In this document: piece after piece, positions 35,452 through 47,600 of the stretch
Position numbering within the stretch: position 1 is the first letter of the stretch
How the letters are laid out: each line of letters begins with the position of its first letter
Origin: Setophaga petechia
Lineage: Eukaryota; Chordata; Aves; Passeriformes; Parulidae
Assembly: GCA_024362935.1 (NCBI GenBank)
Contig: JANCRA010000010.1
Span: 3,836,501 to 3,900,500, forward strand
DNA: 64,000 nt
Reading direction: 5' to 3'
Program-made: the position numbers and the translations under genes
Notes under the pieces: generated by a model
Told to the model about the DNA's origin: nothing
Databases searched by the model: none
What the model saw: the letters and a program-made list of their open reading frames with translations, nothing else

Positions 35452-35709
35452 GTGCTCCTGGGCATCTTCAGAAGAGGGGCCTAGCAACTTGTGCAAAGAG
35501 AACTTGACTGGTTATCCCAGCTCTCCACGTCTGTCCCTATCTGCCCTGCTGTGGCTGCAGCACCGTCACGAGGCCGTCCCAAAATGCAGCCCTCCAAAAC
35601 AAGACCCCCTACCTCATAGGCCCCTGGTCCTGTTCCCCAGCCAGGACTGAAGGTGGGCAGGTCCTGTTTGCCAGGGCAGGGCTTGGCCCACATTTTATTT
35701 TTCAATAAA
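35452..35709 (+). other. Detached last exon and poly(A) signal of a family gene, probably G3
   Basis: From GTGCTCCTGGGCATCTTCAG at 35452 this is homologous to the tail exon of G6 (62955 downward) through its 3' UTR to AATAAA at 35704-35709. Its splice acceptor has been lost with the missing end of ERV A. Together with the pre-tail sequence at 19270-19318 it shows that the ERV nest interrupted a family copy in front of its last exon. Confidence 0.6.
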
Positions 35710-36010
35710 GAAATGGGAGTTATCACAGCTTTGTCCAGCTGGTAGCAGCAGCACAGCCCACCCGGCAGCAGCACTGGCTGAGCCCCATGCCCGGGAGCAG
35801 CCGTGGATGCCCACAGTGTGGACAGGCAGGAGCCAGGCGGGGGCTGCTGTGACAGCGGCGGGGCCCCCAGGGCTGGGGGAGCCCATGCTGAGCGTCCCTG
35901 GGCTGAGGGCGCATTTCCTTCTCTGGCATCATCTGGGCCTTGATCTCAGGAGGCACACAGGGATTCTTCCGTGTCCCTGCTGAGGGGTGCAGGGATCCCT
36001 CATGTTGCGC
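35710..36010 (+). other. Conserved 3'-flank block
   Basis: Positions 35790-35945 repeat the block seen after the other poly(A) signals. It ends in one unit of the degenerate repeat around GTCCCTGCTGAGGGGTGCAG that recurs at 37.4 kb and 62.4 kb. Confidence 0.5.
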
Positions 36011-36480
36011 ACAGGAATATTTTTGTTTCTGTAATCTAAGATATGTATAAATTTGTGCTGAGGCTAGAGTAATCTCACCTGAGGAAAATCTCAGCATGCC
36101 AAAGTAGGGTTCCCAGAAACTCCCTCTGATGAGATTATAGTGATATGTGCCAAGATCCTTGCCTGAATATTTGTCTTCAGTAATGTTGATTCCAGAGGAT
36201 TACTCGGCTGACCAAACCCCAGCAATATGCCTTCAATGCATCATGGATAAGCTAAATATGTGTCTCCTAGAATGTGTATTGCAGGAGATTTTCCTCTAAC
36301 AAGGTGAATTATTTACCAGTTTTGGGAAACTCTCAGCAAGAGCAACAGCAAATAAAGAAACAACGACATGAATATGCTAAAAAGATAAGTGAAGCCATCT
36401 AATAAAATGAACAATAATTTCCGAAAAATAAAAGAATTAAAAGACACTTACAGGTATAACAAGAAGAATCGAGGAAGTTA

Positions 36481-36690
36481 ATAAATAATCTAAAATACAC
36501 TGTTAGGAAGAACTTTGATCAGATATCTAGGTAAGTAAATAATCTAAAATACACTGTTAGGAAGAACTTCGATCAGATATCTAGGTAAGTAAATAACCCA
36601 AAGAATACACTGTTAGGAAGAGCTTTGATCAGATATTTAAGTAAGGAAGAACTTTGATCAGATATCTAGATTAAATAATCTAAAATACAC
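36481..36690. repeat. Minisatellite, unit about 58 bp, three to four copies
   Basis: Tandem units contain AATACACTGTTAGGAAGAAC and TTTGATCAGATATCTAGGTAAG. The first two units differ at about one base, and later units are shorter or degraded. A second short tandem (TTGAAGAAGAAACCAAT, about three copies) follows at 36719-36790. Confidence 0.85.
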
Positions 36691-36949
36691 CCACAGGAGA
36701 AACTTTGGAATTATAATGTTTGAAGAAGAAACCAATATTTGAAGAAGAAACCAATTTTTGAAGAAGAAAGCAGAAAAAGAAGCCAATAAGTTAAAGTGAC
36801 CTGCCAAGCCGTTAGAATCGAGCCAAGTAAGACAATAATTTCTGCCAAGCCATGGAAAAATATGCCAGGAATAACAGGAAGATGCCCAAATTAGGAAAAA
36901 GCTTAAAGTTTAACTAAGGGGGACGAAGTATTCCCGGAAGACTCCACCT

Positions 36950-37156
36950 ATACACCTGCCTACCTATGAATATGCATATAATGAGTGATGTAATCCATGT
37001 TAAAATTGTATAAAAACCTGCTTTTGCTGTTCATAATTCAGAAATCTAATTAGGATTTCTCCAATGCGTTGTGGATTAAATACCTCCTGCCTATAGGCCT
37101 CAAACTCTGTCTCTGGGCAGTTCATTTCGCCTTTTGGGGCAAAATTCGGCATCATA
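36950..37156 (+). mobile_element. Probable 3' part of an LTR (promoter to poly(A))
   Basis: It shows TATAAAAACC (near 37010), then a weak ATTAAA-type signal, a CT-rich stretch and an end in GGCATCA, the layout of an avian retroviral U3/R/U5. The 5' boundary may lie as far left as 36.1 kb. No coding interior follows. Confidence 0.4.
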
Positions 37157-37400
37157 AGATCAATGATGACAAAGCAAGAAACCCTCCCTGGCCACCCTCA
37201 GAGCTTGGAAATGTATAAAGACAACTTTGTGAGATCTGTCTCTCTGTGATGCACAGAGGAGAGGAGCCATAGTGCCCCCCGCCCCCCATCTCACCCGTTG
37301 CTGTTAGCCTAGTTCAGCGCTGATCTGATTTCTCCCTTTGGCCTTTTTATGACTGTATTATAATTATGGAGTAAATTCTCCTTATTAATCAAACTGGCTA
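37157..37400. other. Unassigned spacer
   Basis: No gene or repeat signature seen. Confidence 0.3.
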
Positions 37401-38850
37401 ATTGATTTCTAAGAGTGTCCCTGCTGAGGGGTGCAGGAATCTCTCATGAGGCACACATGGATATTCTGGGGTCCCTGCTGAGAGGTGCAGGGATCCCTCA
37501 TGAAGCACAAATGAGTATTGATGGCCTCTCCTAAGGTGTGCAGGGATCCCTCATGAGGTGTGCAGCGGGGTTACATTTGACGGGATTCTTTACTCTTCTC
37601 AGCACAGCAAAGGGTCACTTGACCGAGGTTTTGCAAAGCTGGGAGAAAGCCTCTTGCAAAGCCTTGGGCCCGGCCTGTGGGCACAGCGGGCCAGGCCGGG
37701 CTGCTCAGGCTGGGCCGGGCCGGGCCGGGCCAGGCTCGGGCCCCGGCAGGGAAGGGCCGCGGCCCTGGGCTCTGATGAGGCTGCTGAGCTCCGCCCTGGC
37801 CCTGTGCTGCAGCCCAACACATTTACAGCCAGGGCCGTGCCCTGGCCCACAGGAGGCACCCGGGGCTGCAACTGAGGCCGCGCCTTCTGCCACTCAAGGG
37901 GGCGGCCTCTGTTCCTTTGGAGGATCCCGAGCCTTGTACCTCGGCCTGATGGAGCAAAGATCCCCCCTGCATCCCTTGCGGCCAGGCCGGGCTGCATCCC
38001 TTGCGGCCATCCCCTGCGGCCAGGCCGGGCTGCTCAGGCTGGGCCGGGCCGGGCCGGGCCAGGCTCGGGCCCCGGCAGGGAAGGGCCGCGGCCCTGGGCT
38101 CTGATGAGGCTGCTGAGCTCCGCCCTGGCCCTGTGCTGCAGCCCAACACATTTACAGCCAGGGCCGTGCCCTGGCCCACAGGAGGCACCCGGGGCTGCAA
38201 CTGAGGCCGCGCCTTCTGCCACTCAAGGGGGCGGCCTCTGTTCCTTCGGAGGATCCCGAGCCTTGTACCTCGGCCTGATGGAGCAAAGATCCCCCCTGCA
38301 TCCCTGAGCTTGCAGAAATAAAGGCTTTGTGCTCATTAATATGAGAAGCTGTATGGGTGTCCTGCAGCTAATGTTCTTTTGTGTCCTGGACCCCAGTCAG
38401 TGCTCGAGTCTAAATGAATTACCCAGCCCCAAGCTGCCCTTAAGACTGATTTGATCTAAGGGACTGAAGCTCTGTTGGCTGAAAATTCTCCAGGAAAACA
38501 AGTATGGGAACTTGGATAATGTTGGTGACAAAAGCAGAGTGCAGAGTTGAACCTGTGAGGCCACCTGACTGCCTCCTCCCCGCAGCCTTTTATTTTTAAT
38601 TTATTTAATAGTCTGAGTGCCAGCTCTAGCTCTGAAATGGGCCCTCAGCAAGGAGCTGCTGGGCTTCCTGACTGTGTCCCTTTGTGCTCCCTGTGCTTCT
38701 GGTCTGGTTGGGCTGGGAAACTTGTCCATCATGCCTCAGTGTCTGTTTCCTGTCATTCCAATGCACAGCCCTTTCCCATTACTTGGCATTTAAATACTAT
38801 AATTATTTTATTGGATAACTTACATCTTGTTATAAATGAGAAGCTTGACT
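37400..38850 (+). repeat. GC-rich block with 329-bp tandem duplication; left arm of a long inverted repeat
   Basis: Three or four degenerate units around GGTGCAGGGATCCCTCATGA (37410-37565) lead into a CpG-rich block. Two nearly identical tandem copies are offset by 329 bp (for example CTGATGAGGCTGCTGAG at 37772 and 38101). AATAAA follows near 38320. The whole returns as reverse complement at 61360-62470 with a single copy of the unit. Frames here run both ways and are base-composition artefacts. Confidence 0.75.
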
Positions 38851-39460
38851 AGGCCAATATTCCAGCAGCAATCAATTTATTATTAATATGTTAAAGTATG
38901 AGAAACACAGCACTGGGTACAGTGGGGGAAGTTTTCACTCCAACTGCAAACCGATAGTTGGGGCTTACTGATATTTATAGAGGTACTCATAAGCTTTCTC
39001 AGCAGTTTCTATTCCCAATTTTTTCTCATCAGAAGTTTCTATTCCCAATTTTTACATCACAGTTCTAAACACTATTGTGATTTAGTTTTTCTCAGGATGT
39101 ATCCCAGAAAAGGCGTATCCCAGGTGGTGGTTGTCCAGTTTCCAAAAGAAGGAAGAAGTATCCCATCTGGGGAGGTCCAGCTCTCCAGATGTGGGTCCAA
39201 CTTTTAATTGCAAGGACTATAAATCTCATGACAGTGATGTCCAGCTTCCCTTGGTCAAAACTATTAATCCTTGCGTTGATGTTCATCTTCCTTTCTCAAG
39301 CTGCTTTTCTCTGTTTTGTCAAGGTAAGCATGCTACCTTTATATTCTACAGCTGTTTTCAAAGATCCTTACTACAAGCAATATTCTAAAATTATACTTTA
39401 AAGGTTAATATTGCAAAACTCTTTAAGGGTTTAGCTACAAGCAGAACGTTCCTGTCACAC
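38851..39460 (-). mobile_element. Possible solo LTR
   Basis: The minus strand has AATAAATTGATTGCTGCTGG (complement near 38866-38885) and a possible TATA region near 38970. A possible start is TGTGACAGGAACG at 39459. Terminal repeats are weak and no target duplication is found. Confidence 0.3.
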
Positions 39461-40610
39461 CGCGAGATCCATAACACGTTAATTCAAATGCTCCTAAATT
39501 TAACTTAAGACTCATAACGGTTAATTGCAAACAAAAGATACCTTCAAAGGCCTTTTTCCATGCTTTACTTTCATCAGTTATTGTTAGAATTCATCTTTAT
39601 AACTGTCCCATGGTCGGTTTCCACACATATCACAATGACAAATACACATGTTGCCTGTATGGACCTGACACAAAACACAGCTTGGTATTTCACAATCTTG
39701 CGCTTCATGACATTAAATTGTGTTAATCAGACTCTGTCCCATCATGAGTTTCTGGAACACATTTCCAAGCCTTCCAGCTGTTTCCCAGGGGAAGCTGCTT
39801 CTGTCTTGCATCACAAAATTGGCAGGGATTTTGCCAAGACAGCCCTTTAGAAAGGATTTGGTGTGTGCATTAACATCTGAGCGGCTGCTTTTAAAGACAG
39901 ACAAAACCCCATGAGCAAACAGCAAACCCACCAAACAACATAGTTTTTAAAAGTACTTTTATTGTAACTCCTGTTTTTAATGTTTTCCAACTGGCCACCT
40001 TTTCCACTGCAGTGTCTTTCTTTGGACAGAAACGCCCCCTTGCCAGGTGATGTGATTTAACAAGGAAAATAGAACTCACACGCAATGGATATACGAAAGC
40101 TAAACATGGAGGTTCCCATTATCAGAATCATAATCATTGATTTTCAGTTTATTTTGATGTCAGCTTGTTTTCAGAAGGGTGAGAACAGTATCTCAGTTCC
40201 CCTGGGTGCGTTGGTGCCATAGCCACTTAGTATCTCTTCTTTCTTACTATCTGTCCTTTCTGTGGTTCTGTAGTTCCTCTGCCCATTTGTTGCTTTTGGA
40301 TCTCAGCCTCCTTCACTGGATTTTTATCTTTTCCTGGATTTGTGGGGACTTTTGTGTTGGTTTTGGGTTTTTTTCTTGGTGGTTGTTTTGTTTGCCTGTT
40401 TTATTTGGTCACAGTTTTGCTTTTGTTTTTTGGGGGGTTTTTTATTCCCTTAACAGCAAAAATCAGCTTGTGATTTGTATTGTGAAGTTTTATACACATG
40501 TCTTGCACAAGAAGGTTTTGTTTTTTTTTAAAGTCATCTCAGACACAGACCTGCAAGGCCCTGTGATTTGAGAACTGAGTGCTCTTGAAGCAATACGCAG
40601 AATACATAGA
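39461..40610. other. AT-rich spacer without recognisable genes
   Basis: Short frames exist but none shows a domain, splice pattern or repetition elsewhere in the window. Confidence 0.35.
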
Positions 40611-40619
40611 CTCCACTGT

Positions 40620-41055
40620 GACTGTGGTCACAGGGGTTTTCAGGTGAAGGAAGAGACAAAAATGTTGACTCCATGATCAGAAGGCTTGATTTATTATTTC
40701 ATGATATATATATAACATTATGACTATACTAAAAAAGAAATAGAAAAGAAAAGGCTTCTTCAGAAGCTGACTAAGCTAAGAATAGAATAGAAAGAATGAA
40801 AAACAATGGAGCTGGCTCCGACAGCGAGCGAGAGCCAGCTCTGCAGTGACTGGTCAGTAAATCCAAACATCCACAGGAAACCAGTCACAGGTGGACCTGT
40901 TGCATTCCACAGCAGCAGATAATAATTGTTTACATTTGTTGCTGAAACTTCTCAGATCCAGCAGGAAAAATTCTAAGAAAGGACTTTTCACCAAAGGTGT
41001 CTGCGCCACTCCACAGTCTGATGTAGTTATGAAGTGGGTATGTGTTTTCAGCACC
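40620..41055 (-). mobile_element. Probable LTR
   Basis: It opens near TGTGGTCACAGGGG, has a minus-strand AATAAA (complement of TTTATT near 40691), and an A-rich then GC-mixed body like the other LTRs here. Boundaries are approximate. Confidence 0.4.
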
Positions 41056-41384
41056 CGGCACAAGTGAGATAGCTCTTGTGAAAACTGGTGCCCCAAGCCT
41101 CAGTCTGACCCACATCTTTATTCTCCAAGATATTCCATCTTCCTTACATTGCAGGACCTTGCCATGCATATTCAACCCCTGGCCCCGCCTGTCCTCGCCC
41201 TGCATGGTAATCAGATCCACATCCTTCTGGGCATGCCTTGTTTGCTGTGGTGGTCGCAAGGGGGTCTCTCAGTGATCTCTGAGGCCGAAGATTGCGGTCT
41301 TCCACAGCATTGAAATTTTAACTTTTCTCCTTTGCGTGTGTGCTTTGGTCCCATGGTGGGGGCACACACTGGGGGTACAGTTGA

Positions 41385-41604
41385 GGCCATGAGGTCACAG
41401 CAGGCTGAGGTCACAGCAGGCTCTGAGGTCACAGAGGTGCCAGAGCCCCGTGGTTGCACAGCAGCACAAGGAGCCAGCAGTCAGTGCTTGAGCACAACTG
41501 TTGCGGCAGCAGCGGCGGTGGCAGCAGTGGTGCTGACATTGGGACAGCGGTGTCAGGACAGCGGTGGCAGCAAGAGCTGCAGGACTGGCAGAGGGCAAGG
41601 CACC
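41385..41604 (+). promoter_or_regulatory. G1 5' region with three TGAGGTCA octamers
   Basis: TGAGGTCA occurs at 41390-41397, 41406-41413 and 41424-41431, spaced 16 and 18 bp start to start. The conserved triplet-rich leader then runs to the ATG. The block is almost identical to the G3 upstream region. Confidence 0.4.
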
Positions 41605-44600
41605 ATGGCCCTTGCTCTGCGCCTCTTCCTCCTGCTCCTCCTGGCCGTGGCCCTGCCTGCCAGGCCTGCCCAGGCTGCTCCGCTGCAAGCGCGGGGAGCA
41701 GGTGAGCCGGCAGCCTGGCTGCCCTTTCCCGGCACAGCGCTCCCTGCTCCCCGGGAAGCGCTGGCGATGCTTTTCCCCAGGCCTTTAGGGAGGGTTTCCT
41801 CTGGGGGAGGGAGAGAGCCCCCATGGGCCTGGGGCTGCGCCTGTTTCCTCTCCAGGGATGTTACACAGTATAGGGCAAGAGGGTGGAGAGTGGCCAGGAG
41901 CCAGCCCAGAGCTCCCCAGGCCCCTGTGTTGTGCAGCTTTGGCCTTGTCCACTCACATCTGGCTCCCACGGCCTTACCTGACTCCCTTGCAGTGCCCAGT
42001 TCCCCAAAGCAGAGGGGGATCCCAGCACACCATGGAAATGGGTCTGTTTGTGCTCCCTTCTAGATTGGAATGGCGACATGGATTATCTGGATGTCCTACT
42101 GGGTGATGGCTTGAAACCCCTGGAGAATGCAGGAGGCAAGTTCTCTCTTTGCCTTTCCTGACAAAATTATCAGTGTCCATGTGCCAAGAGGTCACTCATG
42201 AGCCCTCTGCCTTAACAGAATCTCATGGTTGAAAGGATCTGGAAACCTTTCCCTGCTCTCTTCTGGAGACTGAGCGGACCCACAGTGGAGGCCCTGGGGG
42301 GCATCCCCTAAGTTACACCCCATTGGCTCCCTCCACATTTCTTATGTTCCTGAGCCACTGCCTCCCATTTCCTTGATTGGCCCTTATCTTTGTAGTGCCC
42401 TGAGACCAACGTCAGGCCTCGGGCCCCCAGAGAGAGAAACCTGGATCCACTCAGTGTGTGTGTCTGGGACCTGAATATTTCACCACATGGCTGCATTAAA
42501 CATCGGTGGATACTTTGTAAAGGCACTTTTTGCTTCCGTACCTTGGACTTTACTAGCAGCAATGAAGGCTGTAAAATCCCACAGGGTCGCTGTCAGTGGG
42601 AGGAAGGAGCATTCAGCTGTCCATCCTCCTCCCTTGTGCAAAGCCAGTGTGTCCTTCCCTGTGCTCTGTGCAGCCACGGAGAAGAGCAGAGAGGGAAGGG
42701 GCCGGGCCCAGGGCTGTGTCCAGGGGCTGAGCCTTTCTCAGCTCCTTTGCTGGCCCCAGGGAGCCTGAGCTGCTCCTGCTGCCACTGCCAAGCCCTGGCC
42801 CTGCCTGGGGCTGGGTTCAGAGCTGTGGCAGCTCCAGGGAGTCCTTTGTGCCGTGACTGCCCCGCAAGGGGCTCCTTCCATCCCAGTGTGGGGCCACTGC
42901 AGGCACGAGGTCCCCCTGGCCCTGCTCCTCAGTGGAAGGCAGAGCTGAGGGAGGGCCTTGGAGGGCACCAGTCACCCAGGTGCCCTCACTGCCACTTGGG
43001 CCTGAAGGAGAAATAGAAATATTTTGTATTAAGGTCCTCCTAGTGGGATGAAACAAGGTACAGAAGACCAGAAATCCCTGGAGGCAGCCAAACTCCTGGA
43101 CCAGATGCTCAGTGACCTGGAGAGACGCCGTGGTGGGTGCATTTCCCTCAGCCTTGTCCTGGGGCTCAGCAGCCGGGGGCTTTGGCTGCACATCTGGACA
43201 CGCCGTGCCTGGCACAGCGGGAAGGGATCCATGGCAGCCTCGCTGCCCCGCTGCTGCTTGCACGCCCTGCAGGGCTGTTTCCCAGCCTGGCCTGGCTGCA
43301 GCTTCTCCCCAGCCACTGCAGGAAGGCCTTTGGCATCAGCTGACAGGCAGCCCAAACAGCACCACGGGCCATGCACACCCTGAGATCCCCTGCAATTTCC
43401 CGGTCTCCAGGCAGATCAGAGGGGGTGGTGGTTTGGAGAAGGGCGAGCCCTGGCCCATCTCCAAAGTTTGCTTGACTTCCAGAACCTTATGAATGTCTTT
43501 GACAAGGATTCCTGCAGAACAGGCCACCTTCCGCTTCGGGAATAGCCCCACCTGATCCAGCTGTCTCTTCACCTTTCTGCAGAGATGGAAGGAGAGGCTG
43601 TGCTGAAGGCTCAGTTTCCCGGAGGAAGCAGGGGCTCATTGGCAGCCTCTGCTGCAGGAAGGGAGGCGATGCCAGGCACAGTCCCAGGAGGTAATTGCTG
43701 TGCCTCTGGGCCTGAGCCCTGCTGAGGCTTCAGCTGCCCTCTCTGCTGCTTGGCACTGCGGGCACAGCCTGGACAAGACAGGCACAGCCCAGAGGAATTA
43801 TCCCGAGCAGGCTCAGGGCACTCGGCTACTGAGCTGTCCTGCTGGGCTCCCTCCGTGGGAGACACATCCCAAAACCTGGGAGCGGCTGCACGGGGTGCCC
43901 ATGGTGGGGAAAGGGCAGAGGGGGAGAGCAAGGCTCCAGTGGGCCCTGAGAGGGCCAGGCCATGTGCCCTGGGGCTGGGGAAGCTTTCCCAGCAGAAGGA
44001 GGGACAGAGGTTGGGAGGGATAGTTGCAGCACTGCCTGCTGCACTTTTCCCCAACGATTTAGTCAGGGTTTCCCATGGGGCAGTGAGAGAGCTCCAGAGC
44101 CCTGGGCTGCTTCAGCTGCCCTGCCGGGGATGGGGCACAGCAACTGCAAAAACTGTGGAGAGTGACCAGGAGCTGATGACGAGTGACCAGAGCTCCCCAG
44201 GCCCCTGTGCAGCTTTGGCCTTGTCCATTCACATCTGGCTCCCACGGCCTTACCCGGCCCCCTTGCAGTGCCCAGTTCCCATAGGCAGAGGGGGATCCCA
44301 GCACACCATGGAAATGTTCTGGTCTTTGCTCTCTTCTAGACTGGGACCATAGAATGGCCTATATGGAAAAGGTGGTGAATGACAGTATGAAGAATCTAGG
44401 CCATGATGGAGGCAAGTTCTCTGTGTGTCATCCCTGACAAAATAATCAGTCTCCATGTGGCAAGGGCTCACCCATGAGCCCTGTGCCTTAACATAATCTC
44501 ATGGTTTAAAGAATCTGGAAATCTTTCCCTGCTTCCTTCTGGAGCCCTGAGGGATCCCACAGGATGGCTGTCAGTGGGAGGAAGGAGCATTCAGCTGCCC

Positions 44601-47600
44601 ATCCTCCTCCCGTGTGCAATGCCAGTGTGTCCTTCCGTGTGCTCTGTGCAGCGACAGAGAAGAGCAGAGAGGGAAGGGGCCGGGCCCAGGGCTGTGTCCA
44701 GGGGCTGAGACTTTCTCAGCTCCTTTGCTTGCCCCAGGGAGCCTGAGCTGCTCCTGCTGCATCTGCCAAGCCCTGGCCCTGCCTGGGGCTGAGTTCAGAG
44801 CTGTGGCAGCTCCAGGGAGTCCTTTCTGCCCCGACTGCCCCACAAGGGGCTCCTTCCATCCCAGTGTGGGGCCACTGCAGGCACGGGGTCAACCTGGCCC
44901 TGCTCCTGAGTGGAAGGCAAAGCTGAGGGAGTGCCTTGGAGGGCACCAATTACCCAGGTGTCCTCACTGCCACTCGGGCCTGAAGGAGAAATGGAACAAC
45001 TTTCTATTAAGGTCCTCCTAGTGGGATGAACCAAGGTACAGAAGACAAGAAATCCCTGGAGGCAACCAAACTTCTGGACCAAATGCTGAGTGACCTGGAG
45101 AGACGCCGTGGTGGGTGCATTTCCCTCAGCCTGGTCCTGGGGCTCAGCAGCCGGGGGCGTTGGCTGCACAGCTGGACACGCCGTGCCCGGCACAGCGGGA
45201 AGGGATCCGTGGCAGCCTCGCTGCCCCGCTGCTGCTTGCACGCCCTGCAGGGCTGTTTCCCAGCCTGGCATGGCTGCAGCTTCTCCCCAGCCTCTGCAGG
45301 AAGGCATTTGGCATCAGCTGCCAGGCAACCCAAACTGCACCACGGGCCATACATGCCCTGAGATCCCCTGCAATTGCCTGGACCATGGGGAGATCAGGAA
45401 TGACAGCAGTTTGGAGAAGGGAGTACCCTGGCCAATCCCAAAAGTTTTTATGATTTCTTGCTCCTTCTCCATCAGTTTGACCAGTATGGCCTCCTGAAGA
45501 TGCCACCTCCCAGAAAGGGGAACATCTCCATCTAATGCAGCTGTCCCTTTTTCTTTCTCCAGAGATGAACCGAAAGGCTGTGCTGAAAGCAGCACTTCCT
45601 GGAGGAAGCAGTGGCTCGTTGGCAGCCTCTGCTGCAGGAAGGGAGGTGATGCCAGGCACAGGCACAGGAGGTAATTGCTGTGCCTCTGGGCCTGAGCCCT
45701 GCTGAGGCTTGAGCTGCTCTCTTGGCTGTGCGTCAGTGCCTCCCCTGCAGGGATGTGTCACAGGGCCTGCAAAGAGGGTGGAGAGTGGCCAGCAGCCAGC
45801 CCAGAGCTCCCCAGGCCCCAGTGCAGCTTTGGCCTTGTCCATTCACATCTGGCTCCCACAGCCTTACCCGACCCCCTTGCAGTGCCCAGCTCCCATAGGC
45901 AGTGGGGGATCCCAGCACACCATGGAAATGGGTCTGATCTGTGCTCCCTTCTAGATGAGAGTGCTGGGATGGCTTTGCCAGCAGCTGGGATGGAAGATGG
46001 TTTGAAACCCTTGGGAGCTTCTGCAGGTAAGTTCTCAGAGAATAATCATTGACCACCTGGCAGGAACCAGGTGAAAGAAGCTTTTCTAGCTTATAAGTTA
46101 CAGGTGTGTCTGCGGGGAGGGTCTTTCCAGGTCCTTTAGTGGATGTTGCACACAAGCCCAGCTCCCATCGCAGGGATGAGTAGTGTGTCCCTGCTGACCC
46201 CACAGGCTGAGCCCTGCTTCTGTAGGATCTATTCCTATTGAAATGGAAATACTTTCTCTTAAGGTCCTCTGAGAGGGAAGAAAAAACCTACAAAACAGAG
46301 TAAGTCCCTGGAGGAATCCAAACAACTGGACCAAATCCTGATTGACCTGGAGAGACACCGTGGTGGGTGCATTTCCCTCAGCCTTGTCCTGGGGCTCAGC
46401 AGCCGGGGGCTTTGGCTGCACATCTGGACACGCCGTGCCCGGCACAGCGGGAAGGGATCCATGGCAGCCTCGCTGCCCCGCTGCTGCTTGCACGCCCTGC
46501 AGGGCTGTTTGCCAGCCTGGCCTGGCTGCAGCTTCTCCCCAGCCTCTGCAGGAAGGCATTTGGCATCCGTTGACAGGCAGCACAAACTGCACCATGGGCC
46601 ATGCACACCCTGAGATCCCCTGCAATTTCCCAATCTCCAGGCAGATCCAGATGTCCAACTGTTTGGAGGAGGGAGAACCGTGTGGCAGCCCCCAGAGCCT
46701 TGGCCTTTCCCTGATCCTTTTCCATGTCTTTGACAAGTGGTACTGCCTGAAGATGCCACCCCTGCAATGGGGAATGGCTCCACATGATCCAGGAGTCCTT
46801 TTTCCTTTCTCCAGAGATGGACCAAAAGTCTTTCCAAAAGGCAGCTCTTCCTGGAGGAAGCAACGGCGTCGTGCTAGCTACCGATACAGGAAGCGAGGAG
46901 ATGCCAGACAGTGCCACAGAAGGTGATTGCTGTGCCAGGCTCAGCCAGGCTGAGCTGTCCTGCTGGGCTTCCTCCATGTTAGACATGTCCCAAAACCTGG
47001 GAGCGACTGCAAGGGTGCCGATGGTGGGGAAAAGGCAGAGGGGGAGAGCAAGGCTCCATTGTGTCCTGAGAGGGCCTGGCTGTGTGCCCCTGGGCTGGGG
47101 GAGCTGTCACGGGGCAGGGAGGGCCAGGGCTGGCAGTGGCTGCTCAGGGATGGGTTTGGCCCGTGTCCCTCCAAGCAGCTGCACTGCCCCCGGGCTCTCC
47201 TCCCGGCCTGCTGGGCTTTGTTGGGTGGCACAGCCTGTGCCAAGGGGCGGCACAGGCTGGCCACCAGCTCTGGGGGAAAGGGAGAACGTCCTGCCCGCAT
47301 CCAGCGTGCTGCCAGCTCAGCACTGCAGCACAGCACGGGCTCACGCTCCCCATTGCTCCCACAGACGTTGTCACTGAAGAAGGAGTATATGCCGAGGATC
47401 CAGTGCGCCTCCCAAGAATTGTCTGCCCCCAGGATGTGCGCAGGAAGTGCATGATAGGCACAGTGGTGATACTGTTCACTGTGCCACTTGTGCTGATAGG
47501 CTGCTTTTATGGCATTCTCAAGCTGTACGAGAATAGACGGTCAGTTGCTGATTTTTCTCCATGGTTTCCTTTAACTCTGCTCCATAGCATTGGTAGCCTG

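Noticed and set aside
37538..38104. 188-residue frame in the CpG-rich block
   Set aside because: Open frames exist in several phases on both strands and follow the tandem unit. No splice or signal pattern and no frame conservation with the inverse copy.
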